From assembly GCF_914767665.1 (NCBI RefSeq), contig NC_059506.1, positions 21,491,825-21,555,824 on the forward strand: 64,000 nt of DNA, given 5' to 3'. The notes below the pieces were generated by a model. That model did no database searches and was not told where the DNA came from. It saw only the letters and a list, made by a program, of their open reading frames with translations. The first letter of the stretch is position 1. Each line of letters starts with the position of its first letter. Source of the DNA: Harmonia axyridis (lineage: Eukaryota; Arthropoda; Insecta; Coleoptera; Coccinellidae). Both the position numbers and the translations under genes were made by a program. Positions 11,007 through 22,799 of this stretch are shown piece by piece.

Positions 11007-11240
11007 ATGGAAAGCAGCAGCGATAGTGTTATTTTAAATGGTTGCCGAAAAAATATTGTACGCAACACGCCCGAAAATGTTTTTTTTGGACTCACAGACT
11101 TCCAGGACTCGCTTACGCTCGTCCTGGAATTTTGTCTATTCGTCCAAAAAAACCCTATTTTCCGGACTTGTTACGTAAATTACTATTTTAACATAGGCCC
11201 GCAAACGTTTTGTTTTCGAGATACATGGTGTTTCTTGTAG
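11007..11240 (+). other. Hypothetical 77-residue ORF after the hairpins
   Basis: It begins MESSSDSVILNGCRKNIVRN, has an A-rich context before the ATG and lies 100 bp after the hairpin pair. No domain is recognised. It could be the decayed 5' end of a transposon ORF whose terminal region is the hairpin cluster, or chance. Confidence 0.2.
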
Positions 11241-11372
11241 TTTTATTTTTTTTGTGATCAATATTCGTTACAGATTGGGTAAATAAGTACCGAAACTCAT
11301 AAATAATTTATTCATCACAGCTTACTAACTGGATCTCCATAATGAGTTGGATTACTAGAGAATTGTTCAAAA

Positions 11373-11860
11373 TTTGTTTTTTCGAAATCAGTAGCAGATA
11401 TGACAAAGCCACAAAAAAACAAGAAGTGTAGTACTGGACTCAATTTAAACTAAACTACCAGTGTTCCACGAAAAACTTTAACACCCCTTATCTCGAAACC
11501 AAAACGTTTGTGTGCTTCAGTTCATAGAACTTTTTTCTTAGAATGAATCTATCATTTTCGTTTGTACTTCCAATTCAGGAACACCCTGTTCAAATATGTA
11601 CACAAAACAGGCAATTTTTAAGCTTTGTATTGTCGACCTTTGCTATGTTGCCAATGTACTTATTCTTATTGTACGTTTTTATGTCATTCGTAAGAAGAAT
11701 CGATTTTGATTGTTTTAGAATTATTTTATCTGCTAATAATAGGCAATCATGTTCATCAGCATCTATACAGAGTGGTAGTTTAGTTTAAATTGAGTCCAGT
11801 ACTACACTTCTTGTTTTTTTGTGGCTTTGTCATATCTGCTACTGATTTCGAAAAAACAAA
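11373..11860. mobile_element. Foldback-like element with about 88-bp inverted arms
   Basis: Bases 11373-11460 are the near-perfect reverse complement of 11773-11860, including CAGTAGCAGATATGACAAAG and GTACTGGACTCAATTTAAAC, with a spacer of about 310 bp. A shorter inverted pair (AACGTTTTG...CGAGATA at about 11198 and 11490) overlaps it. No coding content. Confidence 0.7.
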
Positions 11861-11867
11861 AAATGTA

Positions 11868-12494
11868 GGAGTGATTCTGTGACGGAAATTAAGGTGAATA
11901 CTTGGTATACATTTTTTTTTGAAAAACCTCCCACACAAAAGTTTCACCCCTCCGAAGATAACCAGAACAGATTTCAATAAATATAATAATTGTAGTGTCG
12001 ATATTCGACAGGTTATTGTATATTGTTTGTTCACTATTGTTTTAGTTGTAAAAGTCGTAGCCTAGTAAAAGCAAAATTTGATTGGCTCTTGTTCAAAATA
12101 ATAATAATTCAATAAACTTATAATAACAATAAATAATAAAATAATGAGCTTGCTTTCAGAAAAACTTGTGAAGATAAGAATGTAATGAAATAAATTCGCT
12201 TTTCAGCAATGTTTTTTCAAAAGAAAAATGTTCATCCAATAAAAAAATTGTAACAAAAAATATTTTAGGGGTGGACTATTTCAACCTCTTTTAAACATAC
12301 TTCAGACTTGCAAATATTCCAAAATGTGAAGTTCTATTGACAAATTAAAGTTTCGTATCTTTAGATCAATAAACGTGGAAACTAAAAAAGAAAAATTTTT
12401 TTTTTCATCGGAAGGGTGTAACTTTTCTGGGGTGGTTTTTCAAAAAAATGTATACCAAATACCCACCTCAATTTTCATCACAAAATCACGGTGT
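11868..12494. mobile_element. Second inverted-repeat element, diverged arms
   Basis: Bases 11872-11960 match the reverse complement of 12405-12492 with scattered changes; shared blocks are TGTATACCAA and GGTTTTTCAAAAA. The spacer is about 445 bp. It directly adjoins the preceding foldback. Probably an older MITE. Confidence 0.6.
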
Positions 12495-13690
12495 TTTTTA
12501 GATACTGTATACACTATTGAATTCGAATGGATCATTATCTTCTAGTATGCAATTGAACATTCATAATAAAATCGAAGAATCTCTTTTTTAGGTAAGCAGT
12601 AAAAGTCATCGCTTAAATAATTTTCATCTTGAAATTATCGATCACAGCTCTGCATATCGCTCTAATTATAATAACCAAATCCTCGAAGATATCCAAAGAG
12701 GACTTAAACACCACATCAGCTCTAGGCTCACAGCAGCAGGCTAGGCAACATGTAAGAATGGAACGGCAATGTGGTGACCCTCACCGTCGGATGGCTGAAC
12801 TGCGGTGAACCTTTGACGGTTAGCCTTTACCAAGCACTGTTGGCATCCCGCATGTACCTAAGCGTAGACCGAGATCAGATACATTGTCAGACCGTCGAAG
12901 ATAAGATATTGAATTGAAGGGTTTCCGTATCCACATCAATTATTGCATTCAATTTTTGGCATAAGCTCCTATCCGATTATTATTGAGAGATTTTTTTCGA
13001 TTAACGGAAATGGATCTCTTGTTAGGGAAATATTGGTTAACTTGCTTTTATCCTCAACTCCCCTCGAGTGGTGAGCTCTAAGAAAATGACCGTTTTTCTC
13101 TAGGATATTGTTTTTAGGCTATAATCTATTCTCGCAAATTATCGAAAATACTGAGCCTTTGACAAGAACAATTAGATTCAATATAGACATCTTCAAATCA
13201 GCACTTTCCTAACAGTTGAATACAAGGAACAACCTGACTGATTTGTATATCTCACATAAATTTTCAAATAACATGAATTTTTCAATATGGAATAGCTGGG
13301 CTGGAAGTTCCCGGGGTAACTTGTTCCGATGGTAATAATATTTTAAGAAAAAAAGATAGCAAGTCATGCAAATAAAGCACCAAGTGGAGTGCAAATTTGG
13401 CAGTAATTTTTATTACCCTGGCGACGGTGGTTGAGTAGCTGTGTGCATGTGATCTCAAAACGCCACGTGAGTAATTTTTTTCATGTTTAAACTATTTGGT
13501 CTATCTTCATTAATTATAGACATATTCATGAGTAAATTTCCAAAATTGTTGTTACATAAGTAAGGAATCTTATTGCTTTAGTATTGTTTCAATTGATTCT
13601 GTTAGATTGTGTCAATGTTCGTATATAAAAGTAATTTGGGTTCATAAGTTCCTTTCTGCCGCGGCTGGTTATTCCTCGGAAATACTTACC
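12495..13690. other. Unassigned intron DNA with one GC-richer patch
   Basis: Bases 12720-12900 are GC-richer and non-repetitive in this window, but I recognise no protein or RNA. The remainder is AT-rich with chance ORFs. Confidence 0.4.
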
Positions 13691-13699
13691 CCAATCGAC

Positions 13700-14215
13700 T
13701 TTCAATCGTATGTAAAACTATAAGCGTAAGACAAAGATAGGTAAGACCTCCGAGACAATTGTTACGTCAAGCTGGCTTGCTTTTATCAACGACGGCAAAT
13801 CTGTTGAAACAGTGATAAGGGAAATTGAATTGCCCGCACGACCTTACATCGAATTCTTGAAAACGATGTTTACGAAAGACGACTATTTTAACCGACATGC
13901 CAGAAAATATGTATTGGCTGAAGAACAGGCAAAAAAAGACAAAACAGATGAAGACATTAGAAGGACTAGACAGAAAAAACAAAGATACAAGAAAAGTAAA
14001 TGCTAAAGGCAAGGAGAAAAGTAAGGAAAAATATTAGAATCAGGAAAAGGCAAAACGCAAGATACCGACAGTGGCAGCTGTAATGATCTGGAATGGTACC
14101 TACTGCATAATTTGCTATGATGATTCGTATTCAAATTCTCGACCACGAGAACAGTGGATTAAACATAGTATGTATTAGAAGGCTTGTGACGAAAATTCCG
14201 AAAAAGCCCAATAGA
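13700..14215 (+). pseudogene. Decayed DNA-transposon ORF with psq/pogo-like helix-turn-helix
   Basis: The frame TAT AAG CGT AAG near 13721 opens YKRKTKIGKTS, LAFINDGKSVETVIREIELP and PYIEFLKTM, which resembles the Pipsqueak-type helix-turn-helix at the N-terminus of pogo-like transposases and their relatives. After a stop at 14006 a shifted frame gives CIICYDDSYSNSRPREQWI and KACDENS. This recalls the Cys-rich C-terminal finger of the same proteins, so the catalytic centre has been deleted. Stops and frameshifts make it non-functional. The assignment rests on pattern memory only. Confidence 0.45.
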
Positions 14216-14539
14216 GAACACAAGAGACCGAAGATGACATTTCCCTAGAAAGTGCGTGTTAAGCCAAACATCGACTGGCACAAAGACTATGTAATTAATT
14301 GTTACATAAACATTTTTATTGGCATGTGGACACCTGCTACAGCAGAACACAATACTTCACCAGAGGTGAATTATATTGAGAAATTTTTGACAGTTCCAAC
14401 AACCAATCAAATTTTGTCATTTTATGTCATATGAAACAATTTCACCCAATCATTTCAACATTACATTGCATTCAGTCCAATTATCGATCCCTATGACAAC
14501 ACGATGGAGTTTGATCTCTTCATTCTAATTTAATTTAAA

Positions 14540-14930
14540 AACGTCATCATTTAGCAATGCTTATGTTCAAAGTATAAAGGCGCTAATCAAAGAAAAATTA
14601 TCAGAAAAATAACATACAGTTACAAATGTATTTGAGGAATATTTATGTAGTTTTGCTGAGAACGAGAATATAATTTGAATGAACCTAGGAGCCTAGAAGA
14701 ATTGACGTTGATACTAAAAGATTGGGCGGTTAGTATGAGAAAAAAAGATGGGACCTAATATAAACATGCAACGGTGAAGACAATGTGGAACGTTTTGTGC
14801 AAACTCTTGCAAAAAATACTATAATAACTATAACATTATGATTGATCCGTTTAACAATATAGTATTTAAATCAGCTCGAGATGCCCACGATGCAATGGTA
14901 ATAGATCATCTATAGTAGAGAACAGCAACG
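14540..14930 (+). pseudogene. Decayed tyrosine-recombinase-like (Crypton/KIAA1958-type) N-terminal fragment
   Basis: Frames broken by stops read SLEELTLILKDWAVSMRKKD, YKHATVKTMWNVLCKLLQK and then, shifted, NNYNIMIDPFNNIVFKSARD. This looks like the core-binding helical domain of eukaryotic tyrosine recombinases of the Crypton or KIAA1958 type. The catalytic R-H-R-Y part is not visible. It could belong to the same insertion as 13700-14215. Confidence 0.4.
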
Positions 14931-15149
14931 AATCTAATGTTCAGTTAAATTTTTATATAGTCATACATTTTTTGTAAAACAATATGCCGCCAAATATCTA
15001 TATGACATTAATAAATGCCCCATAATTCTATGAAAAATTTTTCAAATTCTTATCTTGATTACCTAGTAGTTATGTCCTAGGGATATAACTACTGAGAAGA
15101 AGCAGTAAAAATCTAATGGCTTAAGTGAGAAAGAGAAAGAAGTTCAAAG

Positions 15150-15600
15150 TTTGAATTGTAGTTACCCCTACCCTTCATACTTGGCATCAAAGTTACCTTC
15201 TATCCGGCCATTTCAAACCCCAAAAACGCGAAGGCGAATCCCAAATGAACAGCAGAAAACTGCCAGACTAAAACGTGATTCCAAACAGGGCTTGATTGGC
15301 CAGAAGTCAAACACGGTCGCGAAACTCAATCGATTATGTACACTTTCGAATTTATTCCTCTGACCACGGCGACCAGTGCGCGGTAAGTTGACATTAAGCT
15401 TGATTTACGCCCGAAAAAACTCCCTCATTTCCACGGAGTGGTCGCATTTTCGGCCGGCCGACTGCGGGAAATGGAAAAACTGGAAAATTGAGATTGAATC
15501 AGTGCAATTTCGTCGTCGATAGCAATGCTGTTGATTTTGATCTAAAGCTCGGTCGTCACGGGGTGACCAGTATGTGACTGGTTTTCTGATGATGGGACCT
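15150..15600. promoter_or_regulatory. GC-richer unique stretch, candidate intronic element
   Basis: This block contains CGGCCGGCCGACTGCGG and CACGGGGTGACCAG and has no repeat partner in the window. Such islands inside a large intron of a developmental regulator are candidates for enhancers, but nothing in the sequence proves function. Confidence 0.2.
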
Positions 15601-15658
15601 CAACTTTAAATCTGATTGGTTTTTGATCTATTTAAGCAGTCCGCAAATGGACTAGTTT

Positions 15659-16511
15659 TCATTTTTTTGTTAAGGATTAATTCTAAAAATTTAAGTAAAA
15701 TGAAACAAAAATGTGGAAGAATCATTGAAATATCTCTAGAAATGAAAAATTTATGGGATTTTGAAGTTGCGCTTGGAAGAATAATTTCCTAGTACGTGTA
15801 AGTGACGTGACGTCACACACTAGACGACTGGTATTCGCAGAGTGCCTATGAATTCATTGGTGTACAATCACTTGTGCCGTTCGTGTCGTGTTTTGTTTTT
15901 TTTACACGATGGCTGAAATAACTTACTATATACATACATAAAAAAAATTACTCCTCACATAAATATGTTTTACCATTGATAGACATCAACAACCAGTACT
16001 CAACTACAAACTGTTTATGAAACGTTTTTTAAATAAATCATCGTTATAAGTTGAACCATGATGAAGCAAACTCAAAAGTAGATACTCACTTGAAAAGTTT
16101 AACTCCTTTTATTTCAGCACTGACATAAGATGGATTTGAAGAAAAAAACTCCATCACTGCGAATATATCTATTTTAGGCAAATTGTCACTTTGTCCTTTT
16201 ACGAAGCCTTCTTCCATTATGGTGACATAAAAACAAAACTCGAGTTAAAACTACACTGTACAACTACAAACGGCGCGAGAGCCTTGGCGCGGCTAAGTAT
16301 TCAAACGTAATTTATGGTGGAGCGATCACAGGCAAGAGCCGTGACGTCACAGACCAAAGACGTTCCGCGCTAAAATCGTAAATTTAAATAATCTATTTCT
16401 CAGTCATTTATTGATGGATTTTCAAAATTTTGTCACTGATTTATCAGTTTTGCTCTATATTTTGATTTTATCGTGTCAAATATAGTATTATCAACATCAC
16501 TAAACTAGTCC
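15659..16511 (-). mobile_element. ISL2EU-like element, copy 1
   Basis: Ends GGACTAGTTTTCATT and CACTAAACTAGTCC are flanked by AT on both sides. The element is about 853 bp and non-autonomous. On the minus strand it keeps a promoter-proximal coding exon (16090-16217) ending in a splice donor. The 2-bp AT duplication and the exon type suggest the ISL2EU (IS4EU) group, whose members carry a YqaJ-type nuclease gene; this is inference. Two TGACGTCA sites lie at 15808 and 16342. Confidence 0.75.
16090..16217 (-). CDS. First coding exon of SWIM/YqaJ-type TE protein, in copy 1
   Basis: ATG at 16217 opens MEEGFVKGQSDNLPKID and continues through MEFFSSNPSYVSAEIKGVKL to FK, where GTGAGT (16084-16089) forms a donor. 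The NPxxVSAEIKGVK block is what I recall from the N-terminus of arthropod transposon proteins with SWIM finger and YqaJ nuclease domains. Downstream exons are missing from this copy. The same exon occurs at 21645-21772 and, with one-base deletions, in the copies at 25097 and 29452. Confidence 0.5.
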
Positions 16512-16514
16512 ATT

Positions 16515-18655
16515 ACCGATGAAAAATCAGTTGCTGTGAACCGTAAAAAAAATCAGAGGATGCTAGGCATTCGCCGCCCCGTTCTACCTAATTTATCTAG
16601 TTCAATACAGAGTCAATTCATTATAGAAAATCATAGGAGTATTAAATTGATATGATTTGCTGTTTACCCAGAAAATTGTTTTTGGCAGCTTAGGGAACTG
16701 TAGAACAACCAATCATTACAACGTATTTCTCCGTTTCTCGATTCAATAAGTGCTAACTTTGAACTTTCGAACTGCGGGTTCTTGAATTTTCTTTGAAGAA
16801 GCCTTTGTTATTCTTCTCAGTCATCTTTTAAATTTAAATTACATATGATATCGATATTTCAACCTTAAATCATCTTGTCTTATTCATCATAGGACTTTGT
16901 GTCGATTTCATTAGAAATTATCCTGAATCATTTAAATCTATCAAGCTCTCTAGTATAAAGGCAACGCAATTCTTATCTATAGGCCCATTATAGTACCCAA
17001 TTGTATTTTCATAGGTAACTATATTTGAGAGCGCCTATTCGATTGCAATGAAATTGGGCTTGGAAATATTTTAATCCACTACAAATAGTGGTATTTTCAA
17101 AACGAAAATGATTTTGGGTCAAAATTATGTCTTGTTTTGTTGATTTTGCGCCCCTTTAATTTGGCGCCCCGGCAGAATGTCCGGTTTGTCGATCCTGGCG
17201 GCGGCTTCGGGAAGTATAGTTACAAAAAACCAAACCGAGTAACCAGGAGAGGTAATTTAAGGATATTGTGATTAGATTCGGAAACCTACTAACAACCGAA
17301 AAGGTTGTTTATTTATTCAACAAATACACGACAGAAGATCATGGGAAATGCCTACTTGAAGGAATGTTGGATGCTTATGACAGAATGCCCAGTGAGGCAC
17401 TAAATAACCCACCGGATAAAGTAACAGAAGAAAGAGTAGAAATTGCTAAAGCAATACTTCAACAGGACACAATTAGATGAGAAACAACAGATACGATTCT
17501 AACATGCAAAGCACTAATGAAAATCACTGACTTGAGAAAACTAAAAAGGTATTTAGGTATATAATTCTGATATGATTTCTCTTATGAAATATATCTTTTT
17601 ATGTTAGTTATTTATTATTTAATGGATAGGGCTGGATTCTGGTCATTAATTGAAAATTTTGAAATTCAAAATTTAAAACTATATTTCTTTTATCAGAACA
17701 CAAAAGCTAACTATCTTATCTATCTATTCGAATCATCAAACGAAGTTATACAACAAATATAATTGAAATAATTCATCCTTTGAATTCTCGATCGTCCTTA
17801 TATTTATGGTTCGGTAGATTCTTCTAAATATTAGTTTGCTACTTATTTTCTTCAGTTTTCAATTATACAGTTTTATCTGATTTTGCATGCTCGCAGGTGC
17901 TCTCAGATGATCAATGATATTCCTATAACCTACTAAATTCTATATTTGTCTACGGTAAAATGTCATAAGAAGTCAAAAAATATACCCAGTGCATCTTTTC
18001 GAATTGTATCATTTCTTTTGGAAACACTTCACAAACTAAATATCAACCTAGTTGTATCTGCTCTTTTGGAAATATTGGGTTATATTTCTGATATTCTGCT
18101 TGATTTTTCTATAATTCTGGTGACACCATCAACACGAAATTTGCTATCGATATAGAAATTGCTATTTTACATTCACAAAAAAACAGTCTACTCCGTCAGA
18201 TGTATTGCCATTGAAATAACAGATTTTTTTCAGACTCATTGTGTTAGTATGTTTTTGTTCCTTATATTGTTTTGATTATTTCAATCATGGAAAGATACAC
18301 GCTTCAATAACATTCCGAAATTGTTGGAGTGTTTTATCAAAATCAAAATAATGAGAAAGATTGAAGAAGAATTCATGAGATTCGGTATTTGTCGTATTGT
18401 ATACCAAACTGAAAGTGAATTTTGTGTTCACGATATAAAAGTAGCAGTAGCAGGTACCTACTCAACCGAACTTAGCAACTCTTTCAAATTTGTTCACAAT
18501 AAACGAATACAGTAAGCAAACCAATAATCGTAATCGACTCAGTAGCCGAATATGATTATAACCCTATACCCTAAGAGGAATCGAAAAAGTAAGAGTACAG
18601 TCCATTCAGGAATTATTGACATCCCGGGTGGCTTTGGAAAATCGATATTGAGTTG
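16515..18655. other. Intron DNA with unassigned fragments
   Basis: Bases 17160-17210 contain GGCGCCCCGGC and CTGGCGGCGGCT, like the GC-rich insert near 1860. Bases 17268-17480 encode a 70-residue frame (IRFGNLLTTEKVVYLFNKY, then LLEGMLDAYDRMP) with protein-like composition, possibly a TE fragment, not recognised. The rest is AT-rich. Confidence 0.35.
17268..17480 (+). pseudogene. Unidentified protein-like fragment, 70 residues
   Basis: The frame is open upstream of its first Met as well and ends at a TGA, after which similar composition continues (TILTCKALMKITDLRKLKRY). Charged, non-repetitive composition unlike neighbouring chance ORFs suggests a real coding relic. No family is recognised. 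It follows the GGCGCCCCGGC block by about 100 bp. Confidence 0.3.
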
Positions 18656-18872
18656 GTATAGTATATCCAAAGTCACTTGAACTAGTCCTTAAAAACGCTG
18701 GGCCAGATGTCCCTTCGAAGTGGATATCGCGATCCGCTAAATACCGGGGCTTATTTGAAATTATTGTTAGGCAATAAATTCATTCACCTCAAAATATTTT
18801 CTGAAAACTTGAACAATCCTTGTATAATCGAAATATTCTGGCTTCCTCCAAGTGACTTTGAATATACTATAC
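18656..18872. mobile_element. Small MITE, 217 bp, 24-bp TIRs
   Basis: GTATAGTATATCCAAAGTCA (18656 onward) pairs with its reverse complement ending at 18872; the 24-bp arms differ at one base. The middle is non-coding. No clear target duplication was seen. Confidence 0.7.
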
Positions 18873-20430
18873 TGGCTCATTCATAACATTTTGAATTGTA
18901 GCATCTGGATTTTAATCAATCAAAGACAACATAACATAAACTTAATTGGTTACAAGTTCAAACAGTTAATAAAAGGAAATTTCTTATTGATAAACAGAAA
19001 AATATAATAAGTTGAGTACGATTTTATGGTAAATACAGAGAATATTTGCAACAAAATGTGAAACTCATTTATCTGGCGGAAACTTGGTTATTTGAAAATA
19101 CCAGCATCATTCAACAGTGGACTCTAGAAAAAAAACAAAATGTTTTTCAAGTATATTCAAGGGTAAAAGTAGAAGGAGCACTATTTTGAATGCTGGATAT
19201 TTAGATTTTTACCTGGATGTTTTGTTTTGACAGTGGTGATCATAAGGATTATATAAATCTATGAAGAGAGAATTATTTCATAATTGGATTGCTAAGCAAA
19301 GTCTTGGCATTGCATCTATAGTTTATTTATATTCTATATTGAAATTAAGTATTGTTATATCTGTTTTTTGTTCTACAATGAGTAATCCAAAAATCTTATA
19401 AATTCCAATTGCTTTATAGAATTTTTACTGAGTATTTAATCGAAAAATATATTCACAAGAGTAACTTCAAGAATTTCTTCCTCTTACCCACTTGAAGGTA
19501 ATAACAGAATTCAATAAAATTTTAAAATTCACAAATTAAAAATAATCTCATGCAAAAATGCTTTTAGTGAGTGAGTTGAAGCTGTTATGGGCAAAATAAT
19601 TTATGTAATTCAACAGAAACTAGTATAAAAGCAAACTCGAGTACAAATAGTACCTATATTTCTCATACAAGTTTTATCAATCATTCATGTCATGAACAGT
19701 TTCAATAAATAGTGACTTTAGAAAGTAATTTACACATCGGCTGATAAATTGGTTCCAATTTTGAAAGTTACAGTACAACTGTGATGTCAAAATTTTTCAT
19801 ATACTAAATGGATTCTCTGAATTTTATTCCTGTCTTATTATGATCTGGCTCTTCCATTCACTAAGCTACACTATTTAAATTTATCAACCAGTTTTTTCTG
19901 TTTTCTCCACCAGTTTAGACACCACAGTTAAAATGATCGATAAGAGTTATTTGATAAGAATTTTGCAAGCAGGTTGGTATCCAGTGTCCATCAGTAATGC
20001 AACAATTTTTGAAGAGCCTTTGGTGGAAAGGGATATGCATATTTTGATGATTTTCAATGGGATCTTTCATGGGCGACTTTTAAATGAATAGATATCTCTT
20101 CATTGGATTTCCTTGAAATGAGATAGCATTTCTCTATATTTTTACGTTATATAATCTGAATTTCAATTTATGGAATCATGACTGTATGTTTAATCGTAAT
20201 TTCGAAAATTCAGGATCTTTCGGATACAAAAATGATGAAAATAATTTAAACTGGTTATTTCTATGATGAACCATAGCAATTTTTAGTGATATTTTTGTAA
20301 CCAGAAATAAAGCCGCGACTAGACGTTCATGGCCTACTTCGATGTCAATAATTCCTGAATAGACTGTATAATTACATTATAGTCAATTAACAATATTCGA
20401 GAAAAACATTCAGTTAGCGTCATAAAAGAC
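18873..20430. other. AT-rich intron DNA, nothing recognised
   Basis: No coding signature, repeat partner or structured RNA was seen in this stretch. Confidence 0.5.
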
Positions 20431-20760
20431 GCCAAACACTCCATAACTTTCCACCTTGTTTGGCCCTGCTAGGTGGAATCGGAAAGAGAGGAGCATATTA
20501 ATAGTCGATCAACAAATCTCCCCGTAAAAAAAAACCGCCAGAACCAGGCTGATATCGCGGCGGTATGTTTGAGGTATCACACAAACCCTAATGGCGGGGT
20601 TAAACACATCAAGTGCTGCACATTTTTCAGGGTAAAAAAGCAGGCCCGAGAATAATTCGATTCTGTGGGGTGGATGGGCCGTGAAATCAACGGCGGCGTT
20701 GGATTTGAACTGTCCGACGGCGGAAGCCACGGTGGCCATTTTGGGTTTAATGAGTAGATA
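20430..20760. promoter_or_regulatory. GC-richer unique stretch, candidate intronic element
   Basis: This block has several GGCGG/CCGCC motifs, CTGATATCGCGGCGG and TTCTGTGGGGTGG, with no second copy in the window. Both strands carry short open frames but no recognisable protein. Candidate conserved non-coding DNA only. Confidence 0.2.
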
Positions 20761-21349
20761 CTGAAATTAGTGTAGTACAGGATTTATCTGTATTATATCT
20801 ATTAGATATAGTAGGTGTTGAATGTATAAACAGATTGCCATTTTGGTTTAATATTTTTCAGAAAATAGGCCTTTACTAGTTTACTCGGGCCTTTAGAATC
20901 ATTCTCAGATTAATAAACATAGATACAGGGAGCATACGTCATTTTCAGTCAGCGATTTTGTGACCAACTCAAATTTCACATAAGGTGCGCGGAAATGACA
21001 ATATATCAGTGATATAATAATTCACTAAATTCGCGAGTTTCTTCACAAAGAACGCACTTCTTATGTCCTATTGTGAATTAACGTTTAATAATAACTCAAA
21101 ATATTTTGAGATGAATACCTAAATATATCAGAAATTCAAAAAACAAACATCAAGCGCGCCAAACGACGTGAAACAACCGATGACACTAGGACAGCTAGAT
21201 GCAGTGAATAATAAATATTCTGCTCACTATAAATTCGACAATAAGGGAAATATCGAATTGCAAATATTCAAATTTGGATATTTAATCGGGAATCACTCAA
21301 ATAAATATATTTCATTCAATATAATATACATTTATAAGGATATAGTATT

Positions 21350-22225
21350 GGACTAGTTTAGTGATGTTGATAATACTATATTTGACACGATAATTTCAAA
21401 ATATAGAGCAAAACTGATAAATCAGTGAAAACATTTTGAAAATCCATCAATAAATGACTGAGAAATAGATTTTTTAAATTTAAGTATTTTAGAGCGGAAC
21501 ATCTTTAGTCTGTGACGTCACGGCTCTTGCCTGTGATCGCTACACCATAAATTACGTTTAAATACTTAGCCGCGCCAAGGCTCTCGCGCCGTTTGTAGTT
21601 CTACAGTGTAGTTTTAACTCGAGTTTTGTTTTTATGTCACCATAATGGAAGAAGGCTTCGTGAAAGGACAAAGTGACAATTTGCCTAAAATAGATATATT
21701 CGCAGTGATGGAGTTTTTTTCTTCAAATCCATCTTATGTCAGTGCAGAAATAAAAGGAGTTAAACTTTTCAAGTAAGTATCCACTTTTGAGTTTGCTTCA
21801 TCATGGTTCAACTTGTAACGATGATTTATTTAAAAAACGTTTCATAAACAGTTTGTAGTTGAGTACTGGTTGTTGAAGTCTATCAATGGCAAAACATATT
21901 TATGTGAGGAGTAAAAAGTAAAAAGAGAAAAAAGTAATTTATATGTATGTATATAGTAAGTTATTTCAGCCATCGTGTAACGAACAAAACACAACACGAA
22001 CGGCACAAGTGATTGTACACCAATGAATTCGTAAGCACTCTGCGAATACCAGTCGTCTAGTGTGTGACGTCACGACACGTACTATGAAATTATTCTTCCA
22101 AGCGCAACTTTAAAGTCCCATAACTTTTTCATTTCTAGAGATATTTCAATGATTCTTCCACATTTTTGTTTCATTTTACTTAAATTTTCAGAATTAATCC
22201 TTAACAAAAAAATAAAAACTAGTCT
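21350..22225 (+). mobile_element. ISL2EU-like element, copy 2
   Basis: Begins GGACTAGTTTAGTGATG and ends AAAACTAGTCT (last base mutated). It is 876 bp and in the opposite orientation to copy 1. It contains the intact first exon at 21645-21772 and TGACGTCA sites at 21513 and 22065. Its empty site is visible in repeat R copy 2 (ATATAGTAAAATTGTGG near 23270). Confidence 0.8.
21645..21772 (+). CDS. First coding exon of SWIM/YqaJ-type TE protein, in copy 2
   Basis: ATG GAA GAA GGC opens a 42-codon frame (VKGQSDNLPKIDIFAVMEFF, then SAEIKGVKLFK) that ends at GTAAGT (21773). The frame, start and donor are conserved between two oppositely oriented copies, which shows descent from a coding ancestor. 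The remainder of the protein is absent, so any transcript would splice into flanking intron DNA. Confidence 0.5.
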
Positions 22226-22262
22226 ATTGTGGATTTGAAAATATATTACAATCCTACAACGT

Positions 22263-22740
22263 AATGAGTTGTTGATTCGAAGCTTCCAGTATAGGCTTCG
22301 AACAATCTGTAGATCTCTTGTATCTAGACCATTTTTTTTGAGTACATCCATCATTATTTATTATCATATCAAAAGTTGACTGATAATCTACAAAAGCTAT
22401 AAATACATCTTTCCGTTGATTATAAGATTTTTGAGCGAGCAGCTGTAAAAAATAAGTGACTTCTCTGGTGCCTATTGCGTTTTTAAAGCCAAATTGTGTA
22501 TCACCGCTGACTTCTTCACATCTCTTGAATATTCTCTTGTGAATGATTTCGAGGAAAAGTTTTAAAACGTGACTCATTAGACTCACTAAACGATGGTCCT
22601 CACACTTGTGGGGGAGTAACGGCTTTAAACTTCGTAGAACTGTACGGTTAATCAATTGTCTAGCCCTTGTGCGAAGTGCTGTTTCAAACCTTATATCTTC
22701 TAAAACAATATTTAGGTCTGTTGAACTCATCAATGAATTG
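22263..22740 (-). pseudogene. LINE reverse-transcriptase fragment (palm region)
   Basis: The minus-strand frame reads KPLLPHKCEDHRLVSLMSHV, LKLFLEIIHKRIFKRCEEVS, DTQFGFKNAIGTREV and FIAFVDYQSTFD. These correspond to the fingers and motif A of non-LTR reverse transcriptases (motif A Asp in FVDYQ). A shifted frame continues MMDVLKKNGLDTRDLQIVRS and LYWKLR. It is cut off before the catalytic F/YxDD box. It lies between the two copies of repeat R. Confidence 0.8.
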
Positions 22741-22799
22741 TAATGATGACTCCGATTCTCACATATAATATATAAAAAGTATAATGTATATTACTTATC

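Larger units (their letters stand above)
20925..22262 (+). repeat. Dispersed repeat R, copy 1, split by ISL2EU-like copy 2
   Basis: Bases 20925-21349 and 22226-22262 together match 22800-23312. Shared blocks are CAAGCGCGCCAAACGACGTG, GATGACACTAGGACAGC and GATTTGAAAATATATTACAA. The element at 21350-22225 interrupts it exactly at the point where the second copy is continuous. The repeated GCGCGCCAAACGACGTGAAA block may be coding but is not identified. Confidence 0.7.

Noticed and set aside
12720..12900. GC-richer patch as a tRNA or snRNA
   Set aside because: No cloverleaf, A/B boxes or conserved small-RNA motifs could be drawn.
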